A stretch of DNA of 46,492 nt from Roseofilum halophilum BLCC-M91 (GCF_030068445.1 NZ_JAQPOK010000081.1:1-46492); one strand, 5' to 3'; numbered from the stretch's first letter, positions 15,627 to 24,547 are shown. Notes: generated by a model not told the origin, from the letters alone. Numbers and translations: made by a program.

Positions 15627-16652
15627 ATGAAACAAACCATCGCCCAATTTCCTTATTTTGAAGTCCTCAAATCCCAGGATATTGATTGGATCGTGTCCCA
15701 ATCAGCCTCAGAGGACTGTCAACCCGGAACGGTTCTGATTCAACAAGGTTCTTCTGTTGAATCGATCTATTTGTCCTTATCTGGAACGTTAGCGGTTACC
15801 GTATCTGGAGAACAGCAAGCGGAACAAGAACTGAAACAACTCCATGAGGGAGAAATGATGGGAGAAATGTCTTTTTTAGACAATCATCCCCCTTCAGCAA
15901 CGATTAAAGTGGTTGAACCCTCGAAAGTGCTGTCGATTTCTAAACAAAAGTTAGCGCGAAAGTTGGACAGTGATGGAGATTTTGCGGCTCGATTTTATCA
16001 TTTGTTAGCTTTAAAGCTCTCCGGTCAGTTGCGGGGACTCTCCAATTTATTAACTCACACAGAAGCCACAGCCGCAAGTCAGCCTTTACGCAAAGTTTTG
16101 TTGGTGTTTTCGATTTTAACCGATCGCGACATTTCCTGGGCGATCGCCAATGGCACATCGCAAAAAGTCACCCCCGGAACGACTCTGATTGAACAGGGAA
16201 AGCCCGTACCTGCGGTGTATATTCTTCTCGAAGGCAACCTCGGTATCTATATTTCCTTATCCGATAATGGACGCAACCGCGAGAAACAAGTCGCCAATTC
16301 CTTTAAGGGGGAAATCCTAGGAGAGATGTCCTTTGTAGAAACGGGAATGGCTTCAGCAACGGTAAAAGCGGCGGAAAAATCTTGGGTACTGGCGATCGAT
16401 CAACCGAAACTAGCGGCTAAACTAGAACAGGATCGCGGGTTTGCAGCTCGGTTTTATCGGGCGATCGCCATTGTACTCTCGAATAGATGGCGCGATCGCC
16501 TCTTCCGTCGAGGGTTTGCTACCCTAGAGAGCGAGCAAACTGACCTCTTATCCGAAGATATTGAAGCTGAAGATGAACTCGATCTCGATGTCATTGACGG
16601 AACAGCGATCGCCGGAACCCGCTTTGATTGGATGATTCGGCAACTGCGTTAG
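15627..16652 (+). CDS. Tandem cyclic-nucleotide-binding-domain protein
   Basis: The 341-residue protein (ATG at 15627; an earlier TTG lies inside low-complexity repeat) has two copies of the CRP-type cyclic-nucleotide-binding fold. Copy 1 has GTVLIQQGSSVESIYLSLSG and GEMMGEMSFLDNHPPSATIKV (to about residue 145). Copy 2 has GTTLIEQGKPVPAVYILLEG and GEILGEMSFVETGMASATVKA. No DNA-binding domain follows, so it is not a transcription factor of CRP type. The usual phosphate-binding Arg of cAMP receptors is not seen where expected (it reads PPSAT and MASAT), so binding of a cyclic nucleotide is doubtful. I recall similar proteins within other cyanobacterial NHLP export loci, so a role in the export complex is plausible. 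Confidence 0.8.
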   Translation: MKQTIAQFPYFEVLKSQDIDWIVSQSASEDCQPGTVLIQQGSSVESIYLSLSGTLAVTVSGEQQAEQELKQLHEGEMMGEMSFLDNHPPSATIKVVEPSKVLSISKQKLARKLDSDGDFAARFYHLLALKLSGQLRGLSNLLTHTEATAASQPLRKVLLVFSILTDRDISWAIANGTSQKVTPGTTLIEQGKPVPAVYILLEGNLGIYISLSDNGRNREKQVANSFKGEILGEMSFVETGMASATVKAAEKSWVLAIDQPKLAAKLEQDRGFAARFYRAIAIVLSNRWRDRLFRRGFATLESEQTDLLSEDIEAEDELDLDVIDGTAIAGTRFDWMIRQLR

Positions 16653-16720
16653 GTAATCATAAATGATGGGTGCATCTATTATAAAAATTATTAATTGTTA
16701 ATTGTTAATTATGAATTGTT

Positions 16721-18343
16721 ATGCCTAGTCAAGAAAAAGATTCAAAATCGAGTATTTTTCGCCAAGAATCTTTAGATCAACTTTCCTCTCCAGAACGACT
16801 CGATCAGCTCATGCAAGTAGTGAGTCCCAAAGACTGGCTACCTTTAACAGTTTTGGGAAGTTTAGTCTTTATTGGGTTAGTTTGGAGTGTGTTCGGACGC
16901 ATCCCCATTACCGTTCAAGGTAAAGGAATTCTCATCGATCCTCGCCGCATTGTTGATTTCCAATCTCCCATTTCTGGACAACTTGAATCCTTGCATGTCG
17001 AACCAGGCGAATGTGTCGAGAAAAATACTCTTTTAGCCACCATTAACCCCTCAGAACTACGAAATAAACTGGCATTAGCACAAACGAAAAAAGCAGAATT
17101 AGAAGAGCAATATAACCAAACGGCTCTGATCCTCAATCAAAAAAATAGCCGAGAGCGAGAGGAGATCGCCGCTTCTAGAGCCAGTATTCAACAGCGCCTG
17201 AGCGATACCCAAGCCGTTACTCCCCTGCTCAAAGAGCGCGGTTTAGACTCCATTGCCCAGCAGCGAGAGAGCTTGCAGGAACAGTTAGCCAATACGCAAA
17301 ACCTCAGCCCCATCCTCAAAGATACAGTGTTAGAGGCGATCGAGGAACAACGTCAGAGCGTGCAACAGCGCCTCGATAATGCCAGAGAACTCGCTCCCGT
17401 TTTAGAAGACAGACTGCAAAAGCGTCAAGAATTAGTCATCGAAGGGGCGATCGAAGAAGATTCCGTATTAGACGCTAAACAAGCCTATATCGGAGCTTTA
17501 GAAAGTATTTCCGAACTCGAAGCCCAACTGAAAAATCTCGATGTTCAAGAAGCCGATGCTAGACGACAATCTGTAGATAATCTCAGTCAAGTGAGCAATC
17601 TACAAGCCCAAATCAAAGGACTAGAAGTTCAAGAAACGGAAGCAGAAAAGCGGTATCTAGATAATATCAATGAAGTGGGAAAACTTGCCACCGAACTGCA
17701 AGAATTAGAAACTAGAGAAAAGCGTTTAGAGCAAGAAAACCTTGAACAACTCAATACCAAACGCAATCAAATTCAGGAAGTAGCGCGGGAGATTATTCAA
17801 CTCGAACAACAGATTGCTGAAAAGAGTGAAATTCTCAGCCCTAACTCAGGTTGTATTCTAGAAACGACCGTGACAACTGGGCAAGTGGTATCAACAGGAA
17901 CTCGCTTGGGCGCAATGAATATGAGGGGAGCAGAGGGCAATATGATTGGCATTACTTACTTTGCGCTTAAAGATGGTAAAAAAATCAAACCCGGAATGCC
18001 GATTCAAATCACGCCAGATATTGTTAAACAACAGCGTTATGGTGGAATTGTCGGCACAATTACATCCGTTTCCGATTTTGCCGTCACCGAAGCGGGAGCA
18101 ACCACCATTGTGGGTAATTCAGATGTAGTTAAGGGATTAATGTCTAGTGGTGGCGTGATAGAAATCAGGGCAGAATTACAAGAAAATGAGGATAACTTTA
18201 GTGGCTATCAATGGTCTTCTTCCCAAGGGCCAAACCTGGACATTACTCCAGGAACGACGGCAACGGCTAGAGTGAGGGTAGAGGAGCGATCGCCGATTAC
18301 TTTCGTCTTACCCATTTTACGGGAATGGACAGGAGTGTATTAA
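16721..18343 (+). CDS. HlyD-type adaptor of the NHLP peptide export system
   Basis: A 540-residue membrane fusion protein that would bridge the inner-membrane exporter and the outer membrane. A short N-terminal cytoplasmic part is followed by one membrane segment (about 40-58, LPLTVLGSLVFIGLVWSVFG). A biotinyl-lipoyl-like half with SPISGQLESLHVEPGECV comes next. A long heptad-rich coiled coil (about 120-380) has repeated QQRLxxxxxLxPxL units. The second half-motif and a beta-barrel region with GMPIQITPDIV end the protein. It follows the tandem cyclic-nucleotide-binding gene and precedes the C39 exporter, a standard arrangement for type I-like peptide export. Confidence 0.87.
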   Translation: MPSQEKDSKSSIFRQESLDQLSSPERLDQLMQVVSPKDWLPLTVLGSLVFIGLVWSVFGRIPITVQGKGILIDPRRIVDFQSPISGQLESLHVEPGECVEKNTLLATINPSELRNKLALAQTKKAELEEQYNQTALILNQKNSREREEIAASRASIQQRLSDTQAVTPLLKERGLDSIAQQRESLQEQLANTQNLSPILKDTVLEAIEEQRQSVQQRLDNARELAPVLEDRLQKRQELVIEGAIEEDSVLDAKQAYIGALESISELEAQLKNLDVQEADARRQSVDNLSQVSNLQAQIKGLEVQETEAEKRYLDNINEVGKLATELQELETREKRLEQENLEQLNTKRNQIQEVAREIIQLEQQIAEKSEILSPNSGCILETTVTTGQVVSTGTRLGAMNMRGAEGNMIGITYFALKDGKKIKPGMPIQITPDIVKQQRYGGIVGTITSVSDFAVTEAGATTIVGNSDVVKGLMSSGGVIEIRAELQENEDNFSGYQWSSSQGPNLDITPGTTATARVRVEERSPITFVLPILREWTGVY

Positions 18344-18439
18344 ATGATCTCAAATCCGGAAAATCAGTTACACTATGTCATTAAATACCATGATTTCCAA
18401 TTTTTCCTAGTCAGTTTCTAAATATTCATATTACCGATT

Positions 18440-20647
18440 ATGACCCAAGCAACTCAGGAAAAAGAAAAGAAAGAGAAAACCTATAAGCGGGTGAAAACGC
18501 CGACCGTGCTGCAAATGGAAGGGGTTGAATGTGGAGCGGCTTCTTTAAGTATTATTTTAAGTTACTACGGCCGGATTGTTCCTTTACCCGAACTGCGAAT
18601 TACTTGTGGGGTTTCTCGTGATGGCAGTAATGCTGCGAATGTAGTTAAAGCAGCTAGAACCTATGGAATGCAAGCGAAGGGATTTAAGAAAGATCCCATG
18701 AAGCTTAAAGATGTGAAGCCTCCTTTCATTGTGTTTTGGAATTTTAATCACTTCCTGGTTGTTGAAGGATTTGTTAAAGATGAAGTGTATTTAAACGATC
18801 CCATGGATGGGCCAAGGAAAATCTCGTTTGAGGAATTCGATCGCGCCTATACGGGGATTGTCTTGATCATGGAACCGGGGCCGGACTTCAAAAAAGGGGG
18901 GCGAAAACCCAGCATGGTTGCTGCTTTATATAACCGCCTCAATGGTTCTTTGGGAGCGATTTTATACTGCATTTTAGCAGGTCTTCTGCTCGTGATTCCT
19001 GGGTTAGCCGTCGCCGTTTTTAGTCAAGTCTTTGTGGATAATATTCTGGTGGAAAACCGCATGGAATGGCTGCGGCCGCTGATTTTGGGGATGATTTTAA
19101 CGGCGATCGTCCAAGGAATGCTCTCCCTACTACAATTTCGGTATCTCAGACATTTGCAGATTAAGCTTTCGGTCACCATGTCCGGTAATTTCCTGTGGCA
19201 TGTTTTACGATTACCCCAGAGATTTTATGCACAAAGGTTTGCCGGTGAAATCGGCGATCGCGTCAACTTGAATACCAAAGTCGCCAATATTCTCTCTGGT
19301 GAGTTAGCGAAAACCGTCATTGATGCCATGGTTGTCGTCTTTTACGCGGTAGTTATGCTCGCCTATGACTGGGTACTCACCCTCATTGGCATCTTCTTTT
19401 CCGCCGTAAATGTCATAGTTTTGCAGTGGGTAGCACGGCGACGCAAAGATACCCACAGCCGCTTAACGCAAGATGAAGGTAAACTAGCCGGTGTCAGTAT
19501 TGCTGCCTTGCAAAGTATCGAAACCCTCAAATCTGCGGCCCTAGAATCCGACTTTTTTGCCCGTTGGAGTGGATATTACGCCAAAACCACCAATGCCCAA
19601 CAAACATTAGGCGTTCCCGATCAAATATTAGGAATTCTCCCTTCTCTTGTCACCTCTTTAACCACCTTATTTTTGCTGGTTGTCGGTGGCTTTCGAGTTA
19701 TGAGAGGCGAATTAAGTATCGGGATGTTAGTCGCATTTCAAAGCTTAATGACCAGCTTTCAACAACCCGTTAGCACCCTGGTTCAATTTGGTTCTACCCT
19801 GCAAGAATTAGAAGGCGATATTAACCGTTTAGATGATGTCCTCGATAACGAAGTCGATGCCCAAGTTGCCCAAGAGAACAAAAATCAGAAGGCTCTTCAA
19901 GTTTATGCCCATACTTCCTACAAACTACAAGGATATCTAGAACTGCAAAATTTAACCTTTGGCTATGCAAAAGTTAATCCCCCATTAGTCGAAGATTTGA
20001 GTTTAAAACTCCAACCCGGACAGCGCGTTGCCCTAGTCGGAGGCAGTGGTTCAGGAAAATCAACTGTTGCTAAATTAGTGGCTGGACTCTATGAACCTTG
20101 GTCAGGTGAAATTCTGTTAGACAGTATTCCCAGAGGCGATATTCCCAGAGAAGTATTAACCAATTCTCTATCCATGGTGGAACAAGATATTTTCTTATTT
20201 GGTGGTACAGTCCGAGATAATCTCACCCTTTGGGATAGTACCATTCCCAATTCCCAATTAATTCGAGCTTGTGAAGATGCCAAAATTTTGGATGCCGTTT
20301 TAGCCATTCCTGGAGGACTCGACGGGAGTTTATTGGAAGGCGCAGGAAATTTAAGTGGAGGCCAGCGCCAGCGTTTAGAAATTGCCCGTGCTTTAGTCAA
20401 CGATCCCTCCCTTTTAGTGATGGATGAAGCGACCAGTGCGTTAGATGCAGAAACGGAGAAAATTATCGACCAAAATTTGCGTCGCCGAGGTTGCACCTGT
20501 TTGATTGTAGCTCACCGCTTGAGTACGATTCGCGATTGTGATGAGATTATTGTTTTAGAACAAGGAAAAGTAGTACAACGTGGAACTCATGAGGAAATGA
20601 AACAGGATGAAGATAGTGTTTATGCTCGATTAATTCAATCGGAGTGA
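18440..20647 (+). CDS. C39-peptidase ABC exporter (leader removal and export)
   Basis: The 735-residue protein combines three parts. The N-terminal C39 cysteine peptidase domain (about 15-145) has catalytic Cys31 in QMEGVECGAAS and the His in FNHFLVVEGF, followed by LNDPMDGPR. The ABC transmembrane domain spans about 165-470. The ATPase has Walker A GGSGSGKST (about 533-541), signature LSGGQRQRLEIARAL (about 638) and Walker B LLVMDEATSALD. C39 exporters cut precursor leaders after a double glycine and export the core, which fits the glycine motif at residues 75-77 of the precursor at 12230. It ends the cluster. Confidence 0.92.
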   Translation: MTQATQEKEKKEKTYKRVKTPTVLQMEGVECGAASLSIILSYYGRIVPLPELRITCGVSRDGSNAANVVKAARTYGMQAKGFKKDPMKLKDVKPPFIVFWNFNHFLVVEGFVKDEVYLNDPMDGPRKISFEEFDRAYTGIVLIMEPGPDFKKGGRKPSMVAALYNRLNGSLGAILYCILAGLLLVIPGLAVAVFSQVFVDNILVENRMEWLRPLILGMILTAIVQGMLSLLQFRYLRHLQIKLSVTMSGNFLWHVLRLPQRFYAQRFAGEIGDRVNLNTKVANILSGELAKTVIDAMVVVFYAVVMLAYDWVLTLIGIFFSAVNVIVLQWVARRRKDTHSRLTQDEGKLAGVSIAALQSIETLKSAALESDFFARWSGYYAKTTNAQQTLGVPDQILGILPSLVTSLTTLFLLVVGGFRVMRGELSIGMLVAFQSLMTSFQQPVSTLVQFGSTLQELEGDINRLDDVLDNEVDAQVAQENKNQKALQVYAHTSYKLQGYLELQNLTFGYAKVNPPLVEDLSLKLQPGQRVALVGGSGSGKSTVAKLVAGLYEPWSGEILLDSIPRGDIPREVLTNSLSMVEQDIFLFGGTVRDNLTLWDSTIPNSQLIRACEDAKILDAVLAIPGGLDGSLLEGAGNLSGGQRQRLEIARALVNDPSLLVMDEATSALDAETEKIIDQNLRRRGCTCLIVAHRLSTIRDCDEIIVLEQGKVVQRGTHEEMKQDEDSVYARLIQSE

Positions 20648-20785
20648 GTTGAAAATATCGCGATCGTATTCTGTATGTGTACCAATCCAAAACCAGTAAA
20701 CAAGTATTTATCTTAGAGTATTTAAAATTGACAGCCATTTTACTGTAGTGCCGTGACACAGCTAAAATGAGGCTATAGATGTAGT

Positions 20786-20920
20786 GCGAGCATCTTGCTC
20801 GCTTCCTTTCTCTAGCGAGCAAGATGTTCGCATTCTTTTCTCTAGCGAGCAAGAGGCTCGCTTCCTTTCTCTAGCGAGCAAGATGCTCGCATTCCTTTCT
20901 CTAGCGAGCAAGAGGCTCGC
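20786..20920. repeat. Five tandem copies of a 17-bp palindrome
   Basis: Units at 20786, 20815, 20845, 20874 and 20904 each read GCGAGCAAGATGCTCGC or a close variant (the first is in opposite orientation) and are separated by a nearly constant 12-13 bp TTCCTTTCTCTA spacer, giving a period of 29-30 bp. The last unit ends seven bases before the methyltransferase ATG. Related palindromes occur at 46321-46443. Spacers are conserved, so this is not a CRISPR array. Confidence 0.9.
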
Positions 20921-20927
20921 ATTCCTA

Positions 20928-21719
20928 ATGTTAACCAGTCTGCAAAATCCTTGGGTGAAACACCTGCGAAAGTTGCATCAACCTAAAGGGCGCAAACAAG
21001 CCCAATTATGTTTATTAGAAGGAACCCATTTGGTGGAAGCTGCTTGTCAAGTGAATGCAGCTTTAGACAGTGCCGCGTATACCCCGGAATGGTTGGCGAA
21101 AAATCCCCGGTTAGGGGAGCAACTGCAAGGGTGCTGTCAACGGGTGGAGCAGGTGAGCGCGGAGGTTTTAAGGTCCATAGCTACTACGGTGAATCCTGAT
21201 GGCGTAATTGCTACCCTAAAACGGGACTCCCCCAAACCCCTCTCGCCACGACTCAACCGACTAGGGCTAATTCTAGAAACTCTGCAAGATCCGGGGAATT
21301 TGGGCACGATCGCTCGCACGGGTGCGGCGGTAGGATTAGAGGCGATCGCCCTCAGCCAAGATAGTGTTGATTTAGACCATCCCAAAGTCCTGCGGGCTTC
21401 TGCGGGCGCTTGGTTTCAGGTTCCGATGGCGATGCAACCGAGTTTACCGGAGTTTATCGCCCAATGCCGTCAAGAACAGATGCAGATTATTGCCACGACT
21501 GCGGACGCACCCCAAACCTACTGGGAAGTCAACTGGACACAACCGACTTGGGTGTTATTGGGCAATGAGGGGGCGGGGCTATCCTCAGAACTCTTGGAGT
21601 TAGCCGATCGCCAGGTGAGCATTCCCATCGCTAAGGGTGTAGAATCATTGAATGTGGCGATCGCTGCTGCCCTCATTGTTTACGAGAGCCAACGACAATG
21701 GACACACTCCCATCCCTGA
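20928..21719 (+). CDS. TrmH/SpoU-family RNA 2'-O-ribose methyltransferase
   Basis: The 263-residue protein is a SpoU methyltransferase with an N-terminal substrate-binding part (LLEGTHLVEAA) and the knotted catalytic domain. Motif 1 is LETLQDPGNLGTIARTGAAVG, motif 2 is WVLLGNEGAGLSSE, and motif 3 is IPIAKGVESLNVAIAAALIVYE. These transfer a methyl group from S-adenosylmethionine to ribose in rRNA or tRNA. The exact target is not readable. ATG at 20928 gives the standard start (MLTSLQNPWVK). The reading frame stays open upstream for 48 codons, but only because it runs through the palindromic repeats (SSEQ... units), so I do not include that part. Confidence 0.88.
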   Translation: MLTSLQNPWVKHLRKLHQPKGRKQAQLCLLEGTHLVEAACQVNAALDSAAYTPEWLAKNPRLGEQLQGCCQRVEQVSAEVLRSIATTVNPDGVIATLKRDSPKPLSPRLNRLGLILETLQDPGNLGTIARTGAAVGLEAIALSQDSVDLDHPKVLRASAGAWFQVPMAMQPSLPEFIAQCRQEQMQIIATTADAPQTYWEVNWTQPTWVLLGNEGAGLSSELLELADRQVSIPIAKGVESLNVAIAAALIVYESQRQWTHSHP

Positions 21720-21796
21720 TTTCCTTAAGATCCCATATTTTGATAAAGTCAAAAAGAAATACGACTCGCTAAGGCGCTCAGGGAGGCTCAGGTATT

Positions 21797-22699
21797 TTGG
21801 CAAAGCACTGGTGGGAAATTCAAATACTCTGCGATCCAGCCTTAGAAGACCTGATCTTCTGGCGTTTAGACCTATTTGGCTGTCAAGGAACCAGCAGCGA
21901 AGCTAAAGGGAACTCTCGGTTGGTGCAAGCTTACTTACCCCAAGAACAAGCCCAACTCCTAGATTTAGCGGCTTTATCCATCAGTTTTCGCCAAGATGCC
22001 ATTACCGTCTCCTTACCGGTTCCTGGAGTTCACTGGCATTTAATTGATGAAGAAGATTGGTCAGTAACCTGGAAAAAACATTGGCAACCCCAACCCATTG
22101 GCGATCGCTTCCTCATCTGTCCCGCTTGGTTATCCGCTCCTGAAGCCCCTGAACGCCATCTTTTACATCTCGATCCAGGGATCGCCTTTGGCACAGGAGA
22201 TCATGCCACAACCCAACTGTGCCTAGAGTCCCTAGAAATGCGCCTCAGCATCAACCCCCAAGAGAACCAAGAGATTGTATTAGCTGACATCGGCTGCGGT
22301 TCAGGGATCTTATCAATTGGCGCTCTTTTATTGGGCGCTCGTCAAGTTTACGCCGTCGATACCGATCCCCTCGCCGTTCGCGCCACGGTCTGTAATAGTA
22401 AACTCAACCATTTGGGAGGCGATCGCCTAATTACAGCCCAAGGAAGCATCAACGAACTGCTCGAAACCCTTCCCGGCCCTGTCGATGGTATCTTGTGCAA
22501 CATCCTCGCTGAAGTCGTGATTGACCTCATTCCCAAATTTGAAGCCATCTCTAAACCCAACACCTGGGCCGTAATCAGTGGCGTACTCTTAGATCAAGCC
22601 AAACCCGTGGCCGATACCTTAGAGCAACATGGCTGGACAGTTGCCACCCTGTGGCGACGGAAAGAATGGTGTTGTTTCAATATCCGTCGGGAAGAATAG
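21797..22699 (+). CDS. prmA: Ribosomal protein L11 methyltransferase
   Basis: A 300-residue S-adenosylmethionine-dependent methyltransferase that trimethylates ribosomal protein L11. It has [15 protein letters not shown] at the start. The diagnostic PrmA segment [15 protein letters not shown] lies near residue 124, motif [19 protein letters not shown] follows, and the catalytic-loop LCNILAEVV comes later. The start is a TTG at 21797: an in-frame stop lies at 21770 and no ATG or GTG intervenes, while the N-terminus matches the family. It is convergent with the 22930-23820 gene and separated from it by tandem repeats. Confidence 0.9.
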   Translation: MAKHWWEIQILCDPALEDLIFWRLDLFGCQGTSSEAKGNSRLVQAYLPQEQAQLLDLAALSISFRQDAITVSLPVPGVHWHLIDEEDWSVTWKKHWQPQPIGDRFLICPAWLSAPEAPERHLLHLDPGIAFGTGDHATTQLCLESLEMRLSINPQENQEIVLADIGCGSGILSIGALLLGARQVYAVDTDPLAVRATVCNSKLNHLGGDRLITAQGSINELLETLPGPVDGILCNILAEVVIDLIPKFEAISKPNTWAVISGVLLDQAKPVADTLEQHGWTVATLWRRKEWCCFNIRREE

Positions 22700-22701
22700 G
22701 G

Positions 22702-22920
22702 AATGGGTAATGGGTAATTGGTAATGGGTAATTGGTAATGGGGAATAGGGAATAGGCAAAAGGCAAAAGGCAAAAGGCAGGAAGTAATTTCTCCGCGTCC
22801 CCGCGTCCCCGCGTCCCCGCGTCCCCGCGTCTCCGCGTCCCCGCGTCCCCGCGTCCCCGCGTCCCCGCGTCCCCGCGTCCCCGCGTCTCCCCATCTCCCC
22901 ATCTCCCCATCTCCCCATCC
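22702..22920. repeat. Stacked short tandem repeats (heptamers, then octamers)
   Basis: Three kinds of short tandem repeats fill the gap between two convergent genes: heptamers of the GGGTAAT/TGGTAAT type (22703-22740), AAAAGGC heptamers (about 22755-22779), and twelve octamers CCGCGTCC (22793-22888) followed by four octamers CCCCATCT (22889-22920). The array ends ten bases before the stop of the next gene. Open frames on the minus strand through it only encode GDAGTRGR-type repeats and are not genes. Confidence 0.92.
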
Positions 22921-22929
22921 TTTAAAAAA

Positions 22930-23820
22930 TCAAATTTCCGCCACTGCCCGTTCAATCAAACGATGGGCTAGGGTCTGGATTCCCGTATGTTCATAATAAT
23001 TCGTACTCATGTCCAGGAATGCCCCTAGATAATCTAATTTATCATCGCTAAATTCCACAAAACTTTGCAGACTATTGGCCACATTCGTCGGCGTAATGCC
23101 GCGATCGCTGACAAAATCGCCCATCCAACCCGAAACCGAACTAAAAGATTCGCCAATAAAGCCTAACTTACTGCCCGGATCGTCCCCTGGAATCACCCCT
23201 TGCAACTGCTGAAATTCCTCATTTTCCTCTAAATCTCCCGCCGACAAATTCCCAATCCAATCCGAAACCACCCCTAGAAAATCTGGCCCCAAAGGAATTA
23301 ACCCATCAAAACAAACCAACGCCGCCATCCGCATTAACGACTCCCCACTATAATCGCCTAAAGCGCCGACAAAATCACCAATACTATCGCCAGGAATGCC
23401 ATTAATTGAGCAAAAGCCCACCAACTCTCCCACCACTTTCAAAGATAAATCAATACTTTGAGTCTTAGCTGGCTTAGGAGTCATCCGAGTCAACAAACCT
23501 CCAACCAAAGGAATTTTATCCCCAACCATATTCGCTAAGGTAGCAGCACCCAGGGCACGACCCGTTCCGCTAATGGTCTGATAAATCCAGAGGGCCCGTT
23601 GATAGCCTTCTCCATCGTCATTGAACAGTTCAATAGCACGATTACCAATCGCTTGAATCATCTCTTGATCTTCTTCGCCGGTAATCGTGCAGATGGTATT
23701 TTCAAACCCCACCAAGTTATCCCACTCTCCCGGAACCACAAAATCTAGGGCACGCAAAGCCTTAATCGTAATATTATCCGTGGGCAGTTCATCGACTAAT
23801 TCATAAATCGGTTTACTCAT
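22930..23820 (-). CDS. Conserved protein of unknown function, partner of vWA gene
   Basis: A 296-residue protein with no motif I recognise. It is acidic, rich in Gly and small hydrophobic residues (IPLVGGLLTRM, GDSIGDFVGALGDYSGESLMRMAAL, LGVVSDWIGNL), and predicted mostly helical, with several amphipathic segments but no convincing membrane span. It lies 52 bp downstream of a TerY-like vWA gene on the same strand, suggesting a shared transcript and perhaps a shared complex. Its 3' end abuts the octamer repeat array. Confidence 0.75.
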   Translation of the reverse strand: MSKPIYELVDELPTDNITIKALRALDFVVPGEWDNLVGFENTICTITGEEDQEMIQAIGNRAIELFNDDGEGYQRALWIYQTISGTGRALGAATLANMVGDKIPLVGGLLTRMTPKPAKTQSIDLSLKVVGELVGFCSINGIPGDSIGDFVGALGDYSGESLMRMAALVCFDGLIPLGPDFLGVVSDWIGNLSAGDLEENEEFQQLQGVIPGDDPGSKLGFIGESFSSVSGWMGDFVSDRGITPTNVANSLQSFVEFSDDKLDYLGAFLDMSTNYYEHTGIQTLAHRLIERAVAEI

Positions 23821-23872
23821 TTTTTTTCCTCAATTACTTCTGAAACTTAAAACAATTTACTCATTACTCCTG

Positions 23873-24547
23873 TCAAACCGTGCCCCAACCCGGAGGAGGG
23901 AGCGCCACTTGATCGTCGAGCTTAGAATGGGAAACCGCAGACATAGAAGCCGATAACCATAGGAACATTTCCACAAAATTAAGTCCTTTTAATTTTACCG
24001 GAGTCCGCACCACCATCTCGCTTAACTGGGCTAAATCAGCATTTTCCACACCCACGGCAAAAAACGCCACCTGTTTATTATTTTCCGCTTGTTGAATGCG
24101 TTGGGCTGCTTTTTGCACCACCTCTTCCGGTTCCCCTTGGGGCGCTCCATCGGTGATTAAGAATACCCAAGGGCGATAATAGGCAATCCCATTAGCGCGA
24201 TATTCCGCTTTTCGTGCTTCAATTAAATCTAAGCCCGTATTAATAGCACTGCCCATATACGTCATCCCTGATGCTCTAAGTTTCGGGGTTTCAAATTGAT
24301 CGGCGGTTACAAAGTCGAGTTCGACCTTAATTTCATTGTTAAAACTGACAATGGCCACTTCTACCCGACGAGCGGCTAAAGTATCTTTATTGAGATCGGT
24401 GCGAAAGGTTTCTAAGCCCTGGTGTAAAGCATCAAGAGCTTCTCCTTGCATGGAACCAGAGGTATCAAGCAAGAGGACACAGGGACAACGGGGTTCTGGG
24501 TTCTCCGCAAATTCAACGGCTTCATCAAGTCTTAAGGGTTCTGGCAT
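23873..24547 (-). CDS. TerY-like von Willebrand factor A domain protein
   Basis: The 224-residue protein is essentially one vWA domain. The metal-ion-dependent adhesion site is visible: DTSGSMQG (DxSxS) near residue 29, a conserved Thr in ASGMTYMGSAINTGL, and the Asp in LITDGAPQGEPEE. Single-domain vWA proteins of this type (TerY-like) act in cytoplasmic complexes, including tellurite or stress-response and kinase/phosphatase modules. None of those other genes is present here. It is upstream of, and likely co-transcribed with, the unknown 296-residue gene. Confidence 0.85.
   Translation of the reverse strand: MPEPLRLDEAVEFAENPEPRCPCVLLLDTSGSMQGEALDALHQGLETFRTDLNKDTLAARRVEVAIVSFNNEIKVELDFVTADQFETPKLRASGMTYMGSAINTGLDLIEARKAEYRANGIAYYRPWVFLITDGAPQGEPEEVVQKAAQRIQQAENNKQVAFFAVGVENADLAQLSEMVVRTPVKLKGLNFVEMFLWLSASMSAVSHSKLDDQVALPPPGWGTV

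Noticed and set aside
20786-20920. CRISPR array
   Set aside because: Repeats are 17-bp palindromes and the spacers are nearly identical 12-13 bp stretches; no cas genes in the window.
20784-20927. A 48-codon N-terminal extension of the RNA methyltransferase
   Set aside because: It is encoded wholly by the palindromic repeats and has no resemblance to the family; the ATG at 20928 gives a normal N-terminus.
22594-22955. Minus-strand open frames with GDAGTRGRGD-type repeats
   Set aside because: They are translations of the octamer tandem repeat and overlap the prmA 3' end; no start signals or non-repeat content.
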